The position numbers and the translations under genes were made by a program. Shown in pieces: positions 47,373 through 58,780 of a stretch of 64,000 bases of DNA (within the stretch, counting starts at the first letter, position 1; the number at the start of each line of letters is the position of its first letter). The stretch is from NCBI GenBank assembly GCA_037179385.1, contig CM074196.1, positions 31,706,486 through 31,770,485 on the forward strand, read 5' to 3'. This DNA comes from Holothuria scabra. Taxonomy: Eukaryota > Echinodermata > Holothuroidea > Aspidochirotida > Holothuriidae. A model generated the notes under the pieces. It did no database searches. It saw only the letters and a list, made by a program, of their open reading frames with translations, and was not told the DNA's origin.

Positions 47373-47635
47373 ATATACGAATCCGGACAGCAAGTGATGG
47401 TCTGATTTCAGTCGGCCATAACTGGGGTCCGTCACCTTTAAATCTTTCGATTTCCTTGCTTACCTGTTCCATGGATAGTAGTGTACACTAATTTTTATCT
47501 TAAATTCTCCAATTTCACTAAATATGAGGGTTTGAAATTCACGAAGACAATAAATAAGGACGATTTTAGGCTGATGGACCCCACTAATGGCGGCCTGCAG
47601 TCACTACAAACAAGCGCTAATCGGAATCGTCTATA
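47373..47635. repeat. MITE, ATAnACGAATCCG family, copy B
   Basis: Collinear with 2522-2782 over about 260 bp. It starts tatacgaatccggacag and ends aatcggaatcgtctata. Confidence 0.82.
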
Positions 47636-48691
47636 CTGTAGGAAATAACAATGTTCTTCGATGAGTGTAACTCAAGTGGTAGGGTGATTATCCCCCCCCC
47701 CCCCACACACACACACTAGTAAAAATGTGTCTATATGCCAGGAAAATTTAAACTCAGACTGGTGAAAAAAGAAAAAATATGTTGCAAATATTTTAATTAA
47801 AATAACAGTCGGATATTGCCAGAAATGGTAGTACGGCATTCCGGTGAAAATTGCAAAAAAGAATTTGGGATGTTTCAATTCCCACATTGCATGGATAGAA
47901 ATCAGGATGTTCAGTTTTACACATTGGACCAAAGTTTTGCTCATAATATCTTTAAACTTTAACTTTCTTATCATTTTGCTCACTGCTCATTGATGTGAAC
48001 ATTTTATTGCAAACGAAAGCTCAAAGTAACGGCTGCTTAGATTCTACTATACAGGTCTAGGATATACCGTTTTTGGCTGTCAGGGGTCGCGATTCGTTTC
48101 CAAATGATCTGTATACTTCATACCAACTAATGGCTTAAATACTGAACCAGAAATTTAGGTGGCGTCAGAAATAAACCTCCACCAAAAAGTTTCACCCCTT
48201 AAGGAAAACGTGGCAGTGTCACTGTTGGCATGGCCATCTATAAACGAACCAAAATATCAATAAACACTCTTCAGTGACAGAAAATGAGAGTTTATTTGCC
48301 TTTCTTTTCCCCTCACAGGTTTCTTTTCACCACATACGCACCCACTCATGAACCTATTTGCTTTCGTGCCCTTCCCGCCTGCGCTGTCCGCTTACCTGTC
48401 GACCTACATAAACTCGCACAATACACAACTATAGTTAGGGAAAAATTTTTTTAATAACGGTTCAAAGGTTTTTTAACATTATCGGTACTTTTTTTTTCAT
48501 TATCTGTTCAAAGAATTTTTAGTACTAATTGGACTTCCGTACCCGGAAGTGGCATACCTATGCATAGGTATGGACATGCATGTACGTATCCCTACCCCAA
48601 ACACTAACTCTAATCTAGTATTACTCTGCGTACGCCGACCTAACCCTAATACTGTACGTACGTAACCCTAACCTCATTACTGTACGTACGT

Positions 48692-50072
48692 CAGTGGCGT
48701 AGCTACTGGGGGGCAGGGGGGCAAGTTGCCCCCTGGAAAATATTTTGGGGAAATTTGTGGAATTCGGGGAAATTTAAAGTTGACGAAATAATACTCCCTT
48801 TTCCTATTTCTTTAAATTTTTCTTACTATAAGTAGTCGTGAAACATTTCTCATGCATAACTCGAATTTCCATGCAACGTATTTCCCCAGATCTCATCTGT
48901 GTCACTGCGGCATGAAGCGCACTTGACTCGCATTCCGCAGAAATGCCCTCTCTGCAGCAGCTTGAATGTTCTCTGGTACACATGCAGGGTATTTTGATCA
49001 GTTCAGCGTATATTGCGCAATACTGACATGCTGTAAGACCGGAGTATAGGGTACCATCATCGAACTAGTTCCCTATGTATTGTTGAGCTTATGTTATATT
49101 CATCAACTTGATGCACTATTGGACAATACGTTGCTTATAAATAGTAACATAATCATAGCCTCGTGAACGAAATATTACCTCATTTAATTATCACAATTTC
49201 CGTTTGTTTTCGTTCCACAACCATTATATTTATATTCGATATAAGGCTGTCAGCAATACATATCGGTAGGCTTCAGAGTTTTCTAATTTTTCCTTTTTAT
49301 ATATTCTGTGAACACATTGTCTCTTTAAAAGTTTTCAGGACAAGAAAAATATGACATTCTAAGCATGCAGTAATTTTGCACAGGGAGTGTCATTTCTTGC
49401 AATCTAGGGGTGTTTTTAGCGAAATTTTCCCTGGCGGGACGCTCCGCGCGAACCGATGGTCGCGCTCCGCGTATCACTCTCACCCGTCACTAAAGTTGAC
49501 AACGCCCTGGGTTAGGTTAGGTTAGGCAAGGTTTAACAGCCCAGTTTCCAAACTATTGGTTGACAGCGCCCTGGGTTAAGTTTAAACATTAATGGCCTCT
49601 CATCCTACAAGCTAAAACCGGGAAGGTTATAGACTGATCTTACTCTGTGTTTAACCATGGATGGAGCTAAAAACAATAGCTTTTCGTTGTCTAGACATAA
49701 TAACCCTGACAACCTCGAAAACGTACGATGTTTACCTTATTTTTAAAGGACTGGTTCGGAAAATTAATTTATTTAATCTGTTCGGAAAATTAATCTAGTT
49801 AATAACTGGGGATAGGGGTGACAACGGGCCCATATGATATTGTCTTAATCCTATGTATATATAGTAGGCAGCTTCAGGATCTTGTAGGCAATGTATTAAC
49901 TTAGGTAACATTACATGACGTCATAAATTTACGTATTTTGTATGTTATACATGCACCTTGACCTTGAAGATATACTGAAACTGAAAATATACTGAAACTG
50001 AAACTGAAAAATTTTGGGGAAATTTTCGAGCTTTGCCCCCCCCCCCTGGAAAATATCCTAGCTACGACACTG
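48692..50072. mobile_element. hAT-type element, 1.4 kb, non-coding
   Basis: CAGTGGCGTAGCTACTGGGG at the left and cctagctacgacactg at the right, flanked by ACGTACGT on both sides (48684-48691, 50073-50080). The terminal 50 bp matches the 7635 element. The flank itself contains several ACGTACGT words, so the duplication is less decisive than it looks. No transposase ORF. Confidence 0.82.
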
Positions 50073-50313
50073 ACGTACGTAACCCTTACCCAATAAATGT
50101 GGGTACGGACACCCAAGTAGATCCAAATTTTTACATTATCGGTTACTTTTTACTTTATCGGTTGTAACATAGCCTATATATACACACATGCGCAAAGAGA
50201 CAGGAGGTTGTTCATAGAACATGCCAATTTAATCTTGTGAACCAGCCATTAGTACTTAATTACTCAACTCGTCTTTCAACGTGAAATGGATTCATAAATA
50301 AATGAAAGGTTAC

Positions 50314-50396
50314 CAAAACTGTTCCGTCTGGGCCTGCACTTCGAACAGTCGCACCAAGCCATTGGTTAGTTTTATTTCGGTTTCTGTCGGGGCCCT
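50314..50396 (-). CDS. Integrin alpha exon: start of blade 2
   Basis: The translation contains NKTNQWLGATVRSAGPDG followed by TVL. The family signature at the start of blade 2 is a QWLGATV or QWFGASV strand followed by R-S. The exon is AG plus 27 codons (83 nt), with acceptor ctctttacag and donor gtaacc. It ends in phase 0, and the next exon begins SCAPL, giving the usual VL-CAP sequence at the junction. The intron separating it from the preceding exon is about 11 kb and contains the solo LTR, the DR1 array and the DIRS element. Confidence 0.93.
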
Positions 50397-50718
50397 CTGT
50401 AAAGAGAAAATTTTAATTCAAGTTTAATGTTTTGCGAGTCTAATCAATTAATGCAATTTTTTTTTTTTTTCAAAACAGAATGTCATGTACTCAGTTCCGC
50501 ATGCAGCCTAGGTGCCCAGAGGGTTCGACTTTGTCAGTTTTGCTTAATTGACCCCCTTCTAGATAATATTTTTCTCCGGCCCGGAAAATTTCCCCCCTCT
50601 CCTCCCAAAAGACTTGTATGGCTTGCGACCCAGTTGAACGTCGGACAGCCGGAGCTAGTGGTTGGCTGCTTTGTTATTTAGATGAGAATTTGTAACCAAT
50701 CGGATCGATTCGGGTGGG

Positions 50719-50820
50719 TCACGGTCCTTTTTCCATTGGCTTGTTTTCCCTACACTGCTTATGCTGGACACCAAGCGCAACGACAGCGAGTTCCTTTTGC
50801 ACTCGAAGAGTTGCTACAAC
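50719..50820 (-). repeat. SINE tail fragment
   Basis: ccattggcttgttttcccta and tgcttatgctggacaccaag match the tail of the 27015-27213 SINE. An inverted repeat (tgcagaaaagtt / aacttttctgca) follows at 50886-50932. Confidence 0.6.
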
Positions 50821-51044
50821 TCTCTGTTGCACTGTAACAAAAAACGGCAAATTTAGAGAAAATCATATAAAGAAAAATAAGGATTGCAGAAAAGTTCTGG
50901 AAACTTATTACCAAAACTTTTCTGCAATCTTTATGTTTCTTTTTATTTTCAATCAGTACATTTACAGCCAAATTGAACCTTTTAACAGTGTGGTTCTTAT
51001 GAAAGAGCACAGCTATTAAACTGTTAAAACCAGTGAACTCTCAC

Positions 51045-51310
51045 CCTAAACTACAATTTTGTAACAGTCCACAGAAATTCGCAATTGGTACAGTTCTTTG
51101 ATTGACAGCATTTTCAAAAGGTCCAGAGTAATGTAGCTCATATTTCATTGCATGTACTGTACTGACAGTGTTTTGACTACACTGCGACGTCTCAGTCGTA
51201 TACTCTCCCTGAAGCAATAAACTGAGTATGTGTCTGGGAGAGGAAGAGTTTGAGACAGTTGTAGGAGGGGCTTAAATAAGTAGACTAATTAAGAGAATTG
51301 ACCCAGTTAA
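51045..51310. repeat. Short dispersed repeat (GTCCACAGAAATT family)
   Basis: Best copy here: cagtccacagaaatt, gcaattggtacagttc and ctttgattgacagc, as at 28141-28310 and 28950-29200. Confidence 0.65.
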
Positions 51311-51708
51311 CCCTATTAAAGGAGAGGATTAGGCCTTTAAGTTGAAACCGCAACTGTTGGTTTTTATTTATCCCAACCTTTTCACCAGTTATGTAAAAGA
51401 AAGTATTTTTTATTCCAAAGAGCATATAATATGTTTAATCTAAGTTCCACATTGATTGCTTTTGTTTATTGTTTGAAAGTATTATCCCTCGATTATCCAA
51501 ACAAAGAACCCATTGTTAAAACAACACACAAAGGAAATCAAATTGTACTACAGCTATCGGATAACCTTTGTCCTACATTTTGGTTTCAAGGATAAGGGAA
51601 ACCAACTAAGTCCATATGCTGTGTGCATGTATGTGGGTACGTGTTTGTTTATGACGGTTTGCTCCTAAAAGAAAAAAAATGTGTTTAAAATGCTCCAACA
51701 AAGAGTAC

Positions 51709-52383
51709 TGTTACGAGACGACATCAACCAGATTGAATCCTCGGACGAGCGAGTGAAAAGTTCTAGAAAGTGCTAGCATCGGTGTTGTCTCTCGAGCATA
51801 TTCAACGGGTAACCCCAGAGAACATTCGCACAGTTACGAGAATGTAGATCACCTACTGGAAACTACTGTATGATGTAATGGCCTAATAATAGCCAACTTG
51901 TGGTTATGGGTTACTGAGCCCAGAACGTTCGCTGTTTGTTTTGTACGAGATCAAACGAGACGTTTCCATAAGAGTAAGTTTCAGACTTTTATGGAAGAAC
52001 TACCAGGCGTATAAAAGGTCATGCAAGAACTGTGACAAGAGAGGGGAGAGAACAGAAGATACACAGATAATACCGAGACCAGACGCCTGCTTCGCCGCTT
52101 AATGCTGTAATTGTGTCGCCATTTATTTACCGATCACTATAGTCTTCATCCTGCCTTCGCGGAACCGAGTCCTACGCTGTGCTGCTGTACAATTGACACT
52201 AACAACACTACCCCTTGGACAAAGAGTGACACCTTAAGCTGTAAAAGATTGTAAGTAGATTTAAGATTAATTGTTGTAAATTTAAGGAAGTAAGAGGTGA
52301 ATAATAATTAAGTTGTTGATTTTAATCTCGCTCTTCTGTGGTCTTTCGCTGTTATTGGTTTGAATTGCGACCAAGCCGTAACA
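51709..52383. mobile_element. Solo LTR (675 bp) with GTAC target duplication
   Basis: Begins TGTTACG and ends CGTAACA, inverted termini of the TG...CA class. GTAC lies on both sides (51705-51708 and 52384-52387), a 4-bp integration duplication. A TATAAAAG box at 52010-52017 is about 300 bp in, and A/T-rich possible polyadenylation words (aataataatt) follow near 52300. No internal retroelement sequence is attached, so it is the product of LTR-LTR recombination. A 4-bp duplication fits some Gypsy lineages, but the family is not known. Confidence 0.87.
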
Positions 52384-52869
52384 GTACAAAGAAATTGGTC
52401 CAGACTCTACCCAACATTTCAGTCTTTATCATAAACCCCAGCAATAGCTACATCTCCTCAAAATACTATGCGCAAGGAGAGCCACGGACGTTACATCATT
52501 TGAAATGTTGAAAGTTTGGGTGAACGAATTATTCTTCAGCAACAAACAACTGAATTCCTATCCGTGGGAAACATATGTCTTGAAAAGAAGGCTACCATAC
52601 TGCCTTATTTTTTATAATATATCACCCTGTGTCAATAAATATTAGTTTTAAAAGGATGAATTCGTCTTGCAAAACAAATGCAGCATTTCCTTTTAACAAG
52701 ATAGGACCCCTGTGTATGATAGAACCCCCCCCCCCCCGTGGGTCTCGTCTGTCATAAACGGCATGGAAGAGAAGTACTTGCACGAACCCTGAAAACCGTT
52801 TAAAAAGCTATATTCCAAGGCAGAGAATTTGGAAAGGCTTCTTATTTGGCGTATTATAGTTATAAAATG

Positions 52870-53740
52870 ATGACTTTTGTTTCGGTGGAGGTCAAAGGTC
52901 ATCTGGTGTCATCAGGAGTCAAAATCTAACATCCCTCTTGACAAGATTCCTCAACTTGTACAAAACTTGAATGGATCCAATATTTCACTACGTGAATATG
53001 TGTCGTAGTCCCTATTGTCTTTTAAGCAGGTCAAATGCCATCAAGATCAGAAGACCCTGAAATAAAATCCTGCAAATCTTGTCACCGCGATATTTCAACT
53101 AACCTGAATAGACTTCAGAATTGTTGTGTGGGTGCATTATGATGAGAAAATGGTCCATATTGCTTTGGTGAGGTCAAAGGTCATGTGAGGTGACAAGAAG
53201 TCATAGTTTGCAAACATTTTCAACACGATTTCTCAAGGTAGATAGATTTCATATTTGTAAAAGTAGATTCTATGTGGTGATAAAATTGTCCATATTAATT
53301 TCGTGGATATCAAAGATCATCTTCGGTCATCCGAGATCAAACCCTGAACACATTATTAAGAGGGTACCTCAAGGTAGGGAACTTTGGTAGATTTCATAGT
53401 TGGCATGTAGGTACGTGAAAGTGCGAAGGTAATCCCCATTGTTTTTGGTATAAGTTAATATTAATCTGGGTTAAACCCTGAAAACCTTGTTAACACGATA
53501 TCTCAAGATAGGGAAAATTAATAGATTTCCCTTTTGGTGTGTGGATAAAATGTAGTCAGAGTAAGGTTAATACTGGTTTTTGGTAAAGGTCAAAGGTCAT
53601 ATGGATCATTCGCGGTCTAGGTCAAACCCTGAAACCTTGCCAAAACGATATATCAAATTTGGTATGTGGATACCTTATGGTGGGAAAATAGTTCCCATTG
53701 TCGTTGGTGGAGGTCAAAGGTCTGCGATAACACAAATTCC
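52870..53740. repeat. Tandem repeat of about 140 bp carrying DR1-like AGGTCAAAGGTCA
   Basis: Perfect AGGTCAAAGGTCA at 52889-52901, 53171-53183 and 53587-53599, with variants at 53028, 53307 and 53711. Each is followed by words like caaaccctgaaa, ccttg..aacacgatatctcaag and gtaggga. The spacing of 124-142 bp implies a tandem array of about seven units, one lacking the motif. A related array in reverse orientation is at 63430-64000. Confidence 0.85.
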
Positions 53741-53952
53741 ATCTCGTCACATGACTTGCATTCCGAGATTCCGTGAGAGCGTGCTGTGAAACGAAGCCTC
53801 ATTGTGCTGTTGGTTCTCTTTGGAGAAGGCCTCCGATTCACGCAGCTCCATGTAAGTTATTGTTCTTGTGTATAGCAGCTGCTTAAAGTAATGTTCTTTC
53901 GTTTTACTGCCCTTGTGTTATATCTTGCCTTCTAGGCACTTTCCTCGTTCTT

Positions 53953-54453
53953 GGCTGTAATTTACCATGCCTATCTGGCCTAATTACAGCCTGCCTTTCG
54001 ATTTACAAGGGCAATTATAGTGTGAAGACACCTCTTTTAACATTTTCCTATTTCTTGACTGTAATTTACCATGCCTTCTTGGCCTAGTTACAGCATGTCA
54101 GCCGATTATCCAGGAAATTGATTCCTGTACAGGGTTTGTTTCAGAATTCATAGCTGACAGATGAATGTTCAGACTTGTACTAACAATTATTAGAACCCTT
54201 AGTGCAGTTTATACGGCTTGAACTTTTTTCTTGATCTTACATTTCGCAATTTACCATGTCCACTGGACCTAATTGCAACTAACTGCAAGGCTATTCTAAG
54301 ACATTGAATTTTATTCCAAGTCTTAGCCTCCTTTTGTGGAGATAGTCGTTCGTTCCCATGCCTTAAAGGCTAGAATAAGATGTTGACCCTTTCTTTCAAG
54401 TCATAAGTTTGTGACTGTTGTAATTTCCCATGCCTTAAAGTCCTAATTACAAC
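53953..54453. repeat. Series of related hairpins upstream of DIRS ORFs
   Basis: Stems GGCTGTAATT/AATTACAGCC (53953-53991), CTGTAATT/AGTTACAG (54059-54093), GCAATT/AATTGC (54246-54276) and GTTGTAATT/AATTACAAC (54417-54453) share a loop containing (a/c)ccatg(c/t)c and an inner stem (GCC/GGC or GTCC/GGAC). A further CCATGCC without AATT arms is at 54356, and a separate stem CTAAGAC/GTCTTAG is at 54296-54326. It probably belongs to the DIRS leader. Function unknown. Confidence 0.7.
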
Positions 54454-54610
54454 CTTTCCAAATAACTGAGCCTAATTACTTTTGTTGCCAAGTTGCACTT
54501 TTGATAACGTCTTTATTAAGAGTTACTAGTTTTATATCCGAGTTTCCGTCTGCTTCCTACTTACATAGCACCTCCTTGACTTTGTAGGTGTGTTAACTAT
54601 CCGAGTTAAA

Positions 54611-55664
54611 ATGGCGGACGAGGAACTAGATTATTCGGAGGAACTTGAAGGTCAACAGATAACTTAAAATGAAGAGCAGACTTTGCCTCCAGGGGTAACC
54701 CCTGAAATTTCAAAATTTATAAAAAAGAGCAATTTTAGAGGCAAATCAATCTCTTCCCGGTACAAGCAAACAAGGATCTGAATTTTTTGAGAGTCCTTCA
54801 GTCAGTACCAAAACTCTAATCCTGACATTGATCTAGCTGAACAGCCGAATTTACCAGGGGGGTATTCGGTGGTAGAAGAAGGAGAATTCGTTGGCTCTCC
54901 ACAAAGTGGTTTTGACGAAATTGTTTCCAATATTTTCAGGGAACACAAACCCGAAGAGAATAGATTTGATGATATTTTAGATGGAGTTGTTCAGGATTTA
55001 GAAATTGATCGAAAGGGCCCAGGCTTATCTGATAAAATTGCAGAGGTCATTGGTAAAATTCTCAAAAACAAAATGTCCGAAGAAAAAATTAAAGAAAAAG
55101 TTCAGAAATATTTACGCCCAGAAAATTGCGAGTTTCTACAGTGCACCCGAGTGAACCAAATCATTTGGAATAAACTTAGACCAGCAACAAGAAATAGGGA
55201 TGTGAAGTTGCAGAAAGTTCAGTTGTTGCTGACCAAGAGTATGATTGCTTTGAGTTAAGGGGCTCAACACATTCTGGATGCTCCAGGAATTGATAAGAGT
55301 AAGGTGCACAAAATTTTTGATGCCATGGCCTTAATGGCTCAGGGCAACTTGGAATCTGACCAGGAGAGAATTGATCAAACCAGACCTCCACAAGGATTTT
55401 CAAAACTTGTGCTCTAGCGATGTACCTATTACATCAATGTTATTTGGTGATGATGTATCTAAACACCTCAAAGATTTGTCAGAGACAAGTAAACTTGGAT
55501 CAAAAATGTCTCGTGGTAGCGGATTGCGTTACCGCCCCTATAACCAACGTGGAAGATATTATAGAGGCAGGGGAAGAGCATCTGCCAATTCTTTTTTGTC
55601 CCAGAGAGGAAAGTCATGGGGCCACGTGTACAAGCAAAAGGGGCTAAATGTGAAGAAGACTTAA
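54611..55664 (+). pseudogene. DIRS-like element, first ORF (Gag-like), broken
   Basis: Opens MADEELDYSEELEGQQIT, then a stop. Further frames carry [65 protein letters not shown] and an RG-rich end (RPYNQRGRYYRGRGRA). The RG-rich basic tail suggests nucleic-acid binding. Frame changes occur near 54665, 55256 and 55370-55400. Homology is inferred from position ahead of a DIRS-type RT and not from a recognised motif. Confidence 0.65.
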
Positions 55665-57202
55665 AGGAAATTCTCAATTGCCATACAGGTGAGGTATGTT
55701 CTGATATATGTAAATTCAAACTTATACATGATAGTAAAGATATAGTTGCAGACCGCTTGAAACACTTTTACCAAGCTTGGGCTGGCATAACTGATGATTT
55801 CGAAGTGTTACAAACAGTAAAAGGCCTAAAAATTGAGTTTTATGGTAATGTATTACCACTTACAACGTCAAATTTGAAACACTCATCTGAGATGAATTCT
55901 TACGATTGTGAAATTCGAAAGTTGTTGGATAAAGGAGTAATATCAGAAACGGTTAGATCTACCAGTGACTTTATTTCACCGATTTTCTTCGTTCCTAAAA
56001 AAGACGGATCAAATAGAATGATTTTAAATTTAAAAAGATTCAACGAATATGTTGTTTATCAACATTTTAAAATGGATGGTTTACCGGCGGTTAAGAGTTT
56101 GATGCGGCCCAACTGTTTTATGACGTCAATTGATTTAAAAGACGCTTATTATTCTGTTCCCATTCACGATGAATTTCGAAAGTATTTAAGATTTTATTAT
56201 AAGGATGTTTGCTATGAGTATACATGTTTACCCAACGGGTTAGCTTCGGCACCAAGGGTATTCACCAAACTGTTAAAGCCTGCTCTTGCTTATTTGCGTA
56301 AATTGGGGCACAATGTGGTTGCCTACATTGACGACTTGTACATCCAAGGTGACACCGAAGAATGTTTAGTGGCAGTGTCCGCTACGGCAAAACTTTTCTC
56401 GGATTTGGGGTTTCTCGTTCATAATGAAAAGTCAGAGCTGACACCACGAAAACAGCTTAGATTTTTGGGCTTCATATTAAATTCACAAAATATGACAATT
56501 TCGCTTTCTGAGGAAAAGAGAGCCAAGACTAAAAGTAAAATATTAGAAGTGATAAATTTGCCTTTCATAAGTGTTCGTAAATTGGCTGAAATTATTGGTA
56601 TATTAGTTGCTAATTTCCCTGGTACTGAATATGGACCTCTATTCTATAGGTCCCTTGAAAGAGACAAAATTACTGCTCTGAAGAAATCACACGGCAATTT
56701 TGACAGTACAACCATTTTATCACAGCAAAGTAAGCTGGAACTGGAGTGGTGGTATGCCAATGTTGATAAGGCTTTCAATTATATAGGTCATGGTCAAGTC
56801 CATGAACTACTATCCTGTGATGCCTCAATGGAAGGTTGGGGTGCTTACGTTCGGAACCGTAAAGCTTCTGGTTCTTGGAATGCTAACGAAAAAATGCAAC
56901 ACATTAACTACCTCGAGTTACTTGCTGTAGAGTTTGGTTTGAAATCTTTATGTCAAGATTTCCAAAACTCACACATACAAATTTTGTGTGACAATTCAAC
57001 TTCATTTCAATCGTTTAATTTTAGGATTATTTTTCCCATTAGTGAAACATTGCTCCCTAAAGCAAAACCTTTTGTCACCAGATTTTTTTTAAATTACATC
57101 CCATTTAGTTTGAAATCATCACGTGGTTTCACCCTCTGTCAATTTCATCCTCTGTTTTTCCAATCTTTAAAACAATACGTTCATCAGAACATCAAAACTT
57201 GA
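55616..57202 (+). pseudogene. DIRS-like reverse transcriptase/RNase H, C-terminally truncated element
   Basis: A long open frame with KGVISETVRSTSDF, SPIFFVPKKDGSNRMILNLK, MTSIDLKDAYYSVPI, CLPNGLASAPRVFTKLLKP, VVAYIDDLYIQ (catalytic YIDD) and LRFLGFILNS, then RNase H motifs LLSCDASMEGWGAY, INYLELLAVEFGLK and ILCDNST. This motif set is that of DIRS/Ngaro elements. After about 57005 the translation stops resembling RNase H. No tyrosine recombinase, methyltransferase or inverted LTR follows. The element is thus cut off at its 3' side, although the RT frame is intact through the catalytic core. Confidence 0.92.
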
Positions 57203-57763
57203 AAAAATGAAACCATACAGATAAGTAGCAAACGAATCTCATCAGCTTTTCACTTCAAAACTCCGAAATTTGTTGTTGAAGATATATAAAATAAAATTTA
57301 AGCCCACCTGCAGGCACGGATCCAAGGGGGGTGGGCTTCAGCCCTCCCCTTTTTCGCCAAATCAACAATATAAAACATACGGGAAATTAGCAGTGAAACT
57401 CCCTCAGACCCTTGCTTTCTCTTAACTTCAGCCCCCCTTTTTGGAATGTCTGGATCCAGGCATGACCTGTACAATACAGATCTAAACTTTATGCATATAT
57501 AAGTATATTTGGAATGTGTAAATGCCATAATCAGAATGCTATGAAAACTATACTTATATATATATATATTTATATTCGTATTCCCACAAGCACACCTTCG
57601 ACGAATCGAAATAAAGACTATTGTATAAATACTCCCAGATTAAACGATTTACATAAGTTATAATCGCTTGATAAAATAGATGTAAAAATGTATGATAAAT
57701 TTTGCGTAAAGCTGATATTTAATCTGGATTTAATTACTTTCTTTTAAACAGCGGCACTCTAAA

Positions 57764-57966
57764 CAGTGGCGTAGCTAGGGGGAAATGGGGTACGTTGTCC
57801 CAAATCGAAGTCACTTACAAAATGTTGGACATACCTATTGCCATGAGCATGATATTGATGTAGAAATGTTATCTTTTTCAGTTTTGCCATGAAGATGGGC
57901 GGGGGGGGGGGGGGGCACCAGTTTTGTTTCTTGCTTAGAGCGCCACAAACCGTAGTTTCGCCACTG
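57764..57966. mobile_element. Short hAT MITE (203 bp)
   Basis: CAGTGGCGTAGCTAGG at the left and CGCCACTG at the right, flanked by actctaaa (57756-57763) and attctaaa (57967-57974), an 8-bp duplication with one mismatch. A G17-like run lies inside. Confidence 0.85.
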
Positions 57967-58708
57967 ATTCTAAACAGTATTTTAACCAGGGAACTGCCAT
58001 TAACCCTGTTTTAACAGTAGCCTATATTGTATATAGTCACACTCAATCTTCACAGTGTATCATGTAAAATAGCTAGTCCAAGACACTCCCAACTCTAACC
58101 TAACCTCATGTTTTAACTTAAAACCTAAACTAACCTTGAGATACGATGTTAGTATCATGACTGTCTCTGTGCTAAAAAGCCAGCTATTGGGAATTCCCTA
58201 TTGTTTTAAGGTCGTTAATCTGCTTTCTATCAATTATGATGCTTTTGTAAAAGTACCATCCAGTGAATGGCAAATTTTTATCCTCATCTTTCACTTTCAT
58301 TACGGTGACCTTCAATTCATCAGGATTTGGGAGATTTTAGCCAATTTAAAAGTACTACACGGACACACCGAGACACGAAATCTGCTTATTCCAGGATAAT
58401 AAGAAATTTCAAAAATTGCCCTAGTTCGTTCTGAGTTTCTTGATGTCATCCAGTTAATTCGTGAGCCCTACCTCTGTTGCAACTCCCTGCTTTGAATCAA
58501 GTTTTAGCAACGCGGATGTGTAATTAGTCTAAATTATGCATAGCTGCAGTTAATATTGGATACAGTTCATTTGATAATGATTGAAATTGGCAGGCGTAGC
58601 CAAAACCATTAGGTGAGGCCCCTCGTGAATTGGATTTGGGCGACATTTTTCTTCCTCCTGGCAAAATTGTCGTCGCCCTTCAAGAGACTCAATTGGATGA
58701 GTCAGGTC

Positions 58709-58780
58709 GGCCAAGGTCTTTTCCCACTGGCTTCTTTTCCCTACATCATTGCTTATGCTGAACACCAAGCACAATCATGG
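58709..58780 (-). repeat. SINE tail fragment
   Basis: ccactggcttcttttcccta and gcttatgctgaacaccaag match the tails at 27015-27213 and 50719-50820. Confidence 0.6.

Larger units (their letters stand above)
45090..50313. other. Intron between the blade 2 exons
   Basis: Contains a MITE at 45713-45977, an inverted-repeat element at 46299-46688, a MITE at 47373-47635 and a hAT-type element at 48692-50072. 47.7-48.6 kb holds nothing recognised. Confidence 0.5.

Noticed and set aside
48395..48435. Candidate integrin exon LCIVRVYVGRQ with good splice sites
   Set aside because: The exons on either side already join in phase without it, and the 33-nt insert has no family motif.
48590..48690. Telomere-like aaccctaacc words
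   Set aside because: Only two or three irregular TTAGGG-type units mixed with ACGTACGT words. This is not an interstitial telomere array.
49509..49535. GGTTAGGTTAGGTTAG run
   Set aside because: Three units only, inside a hAT-type element. Too short to call a telomeric tract.
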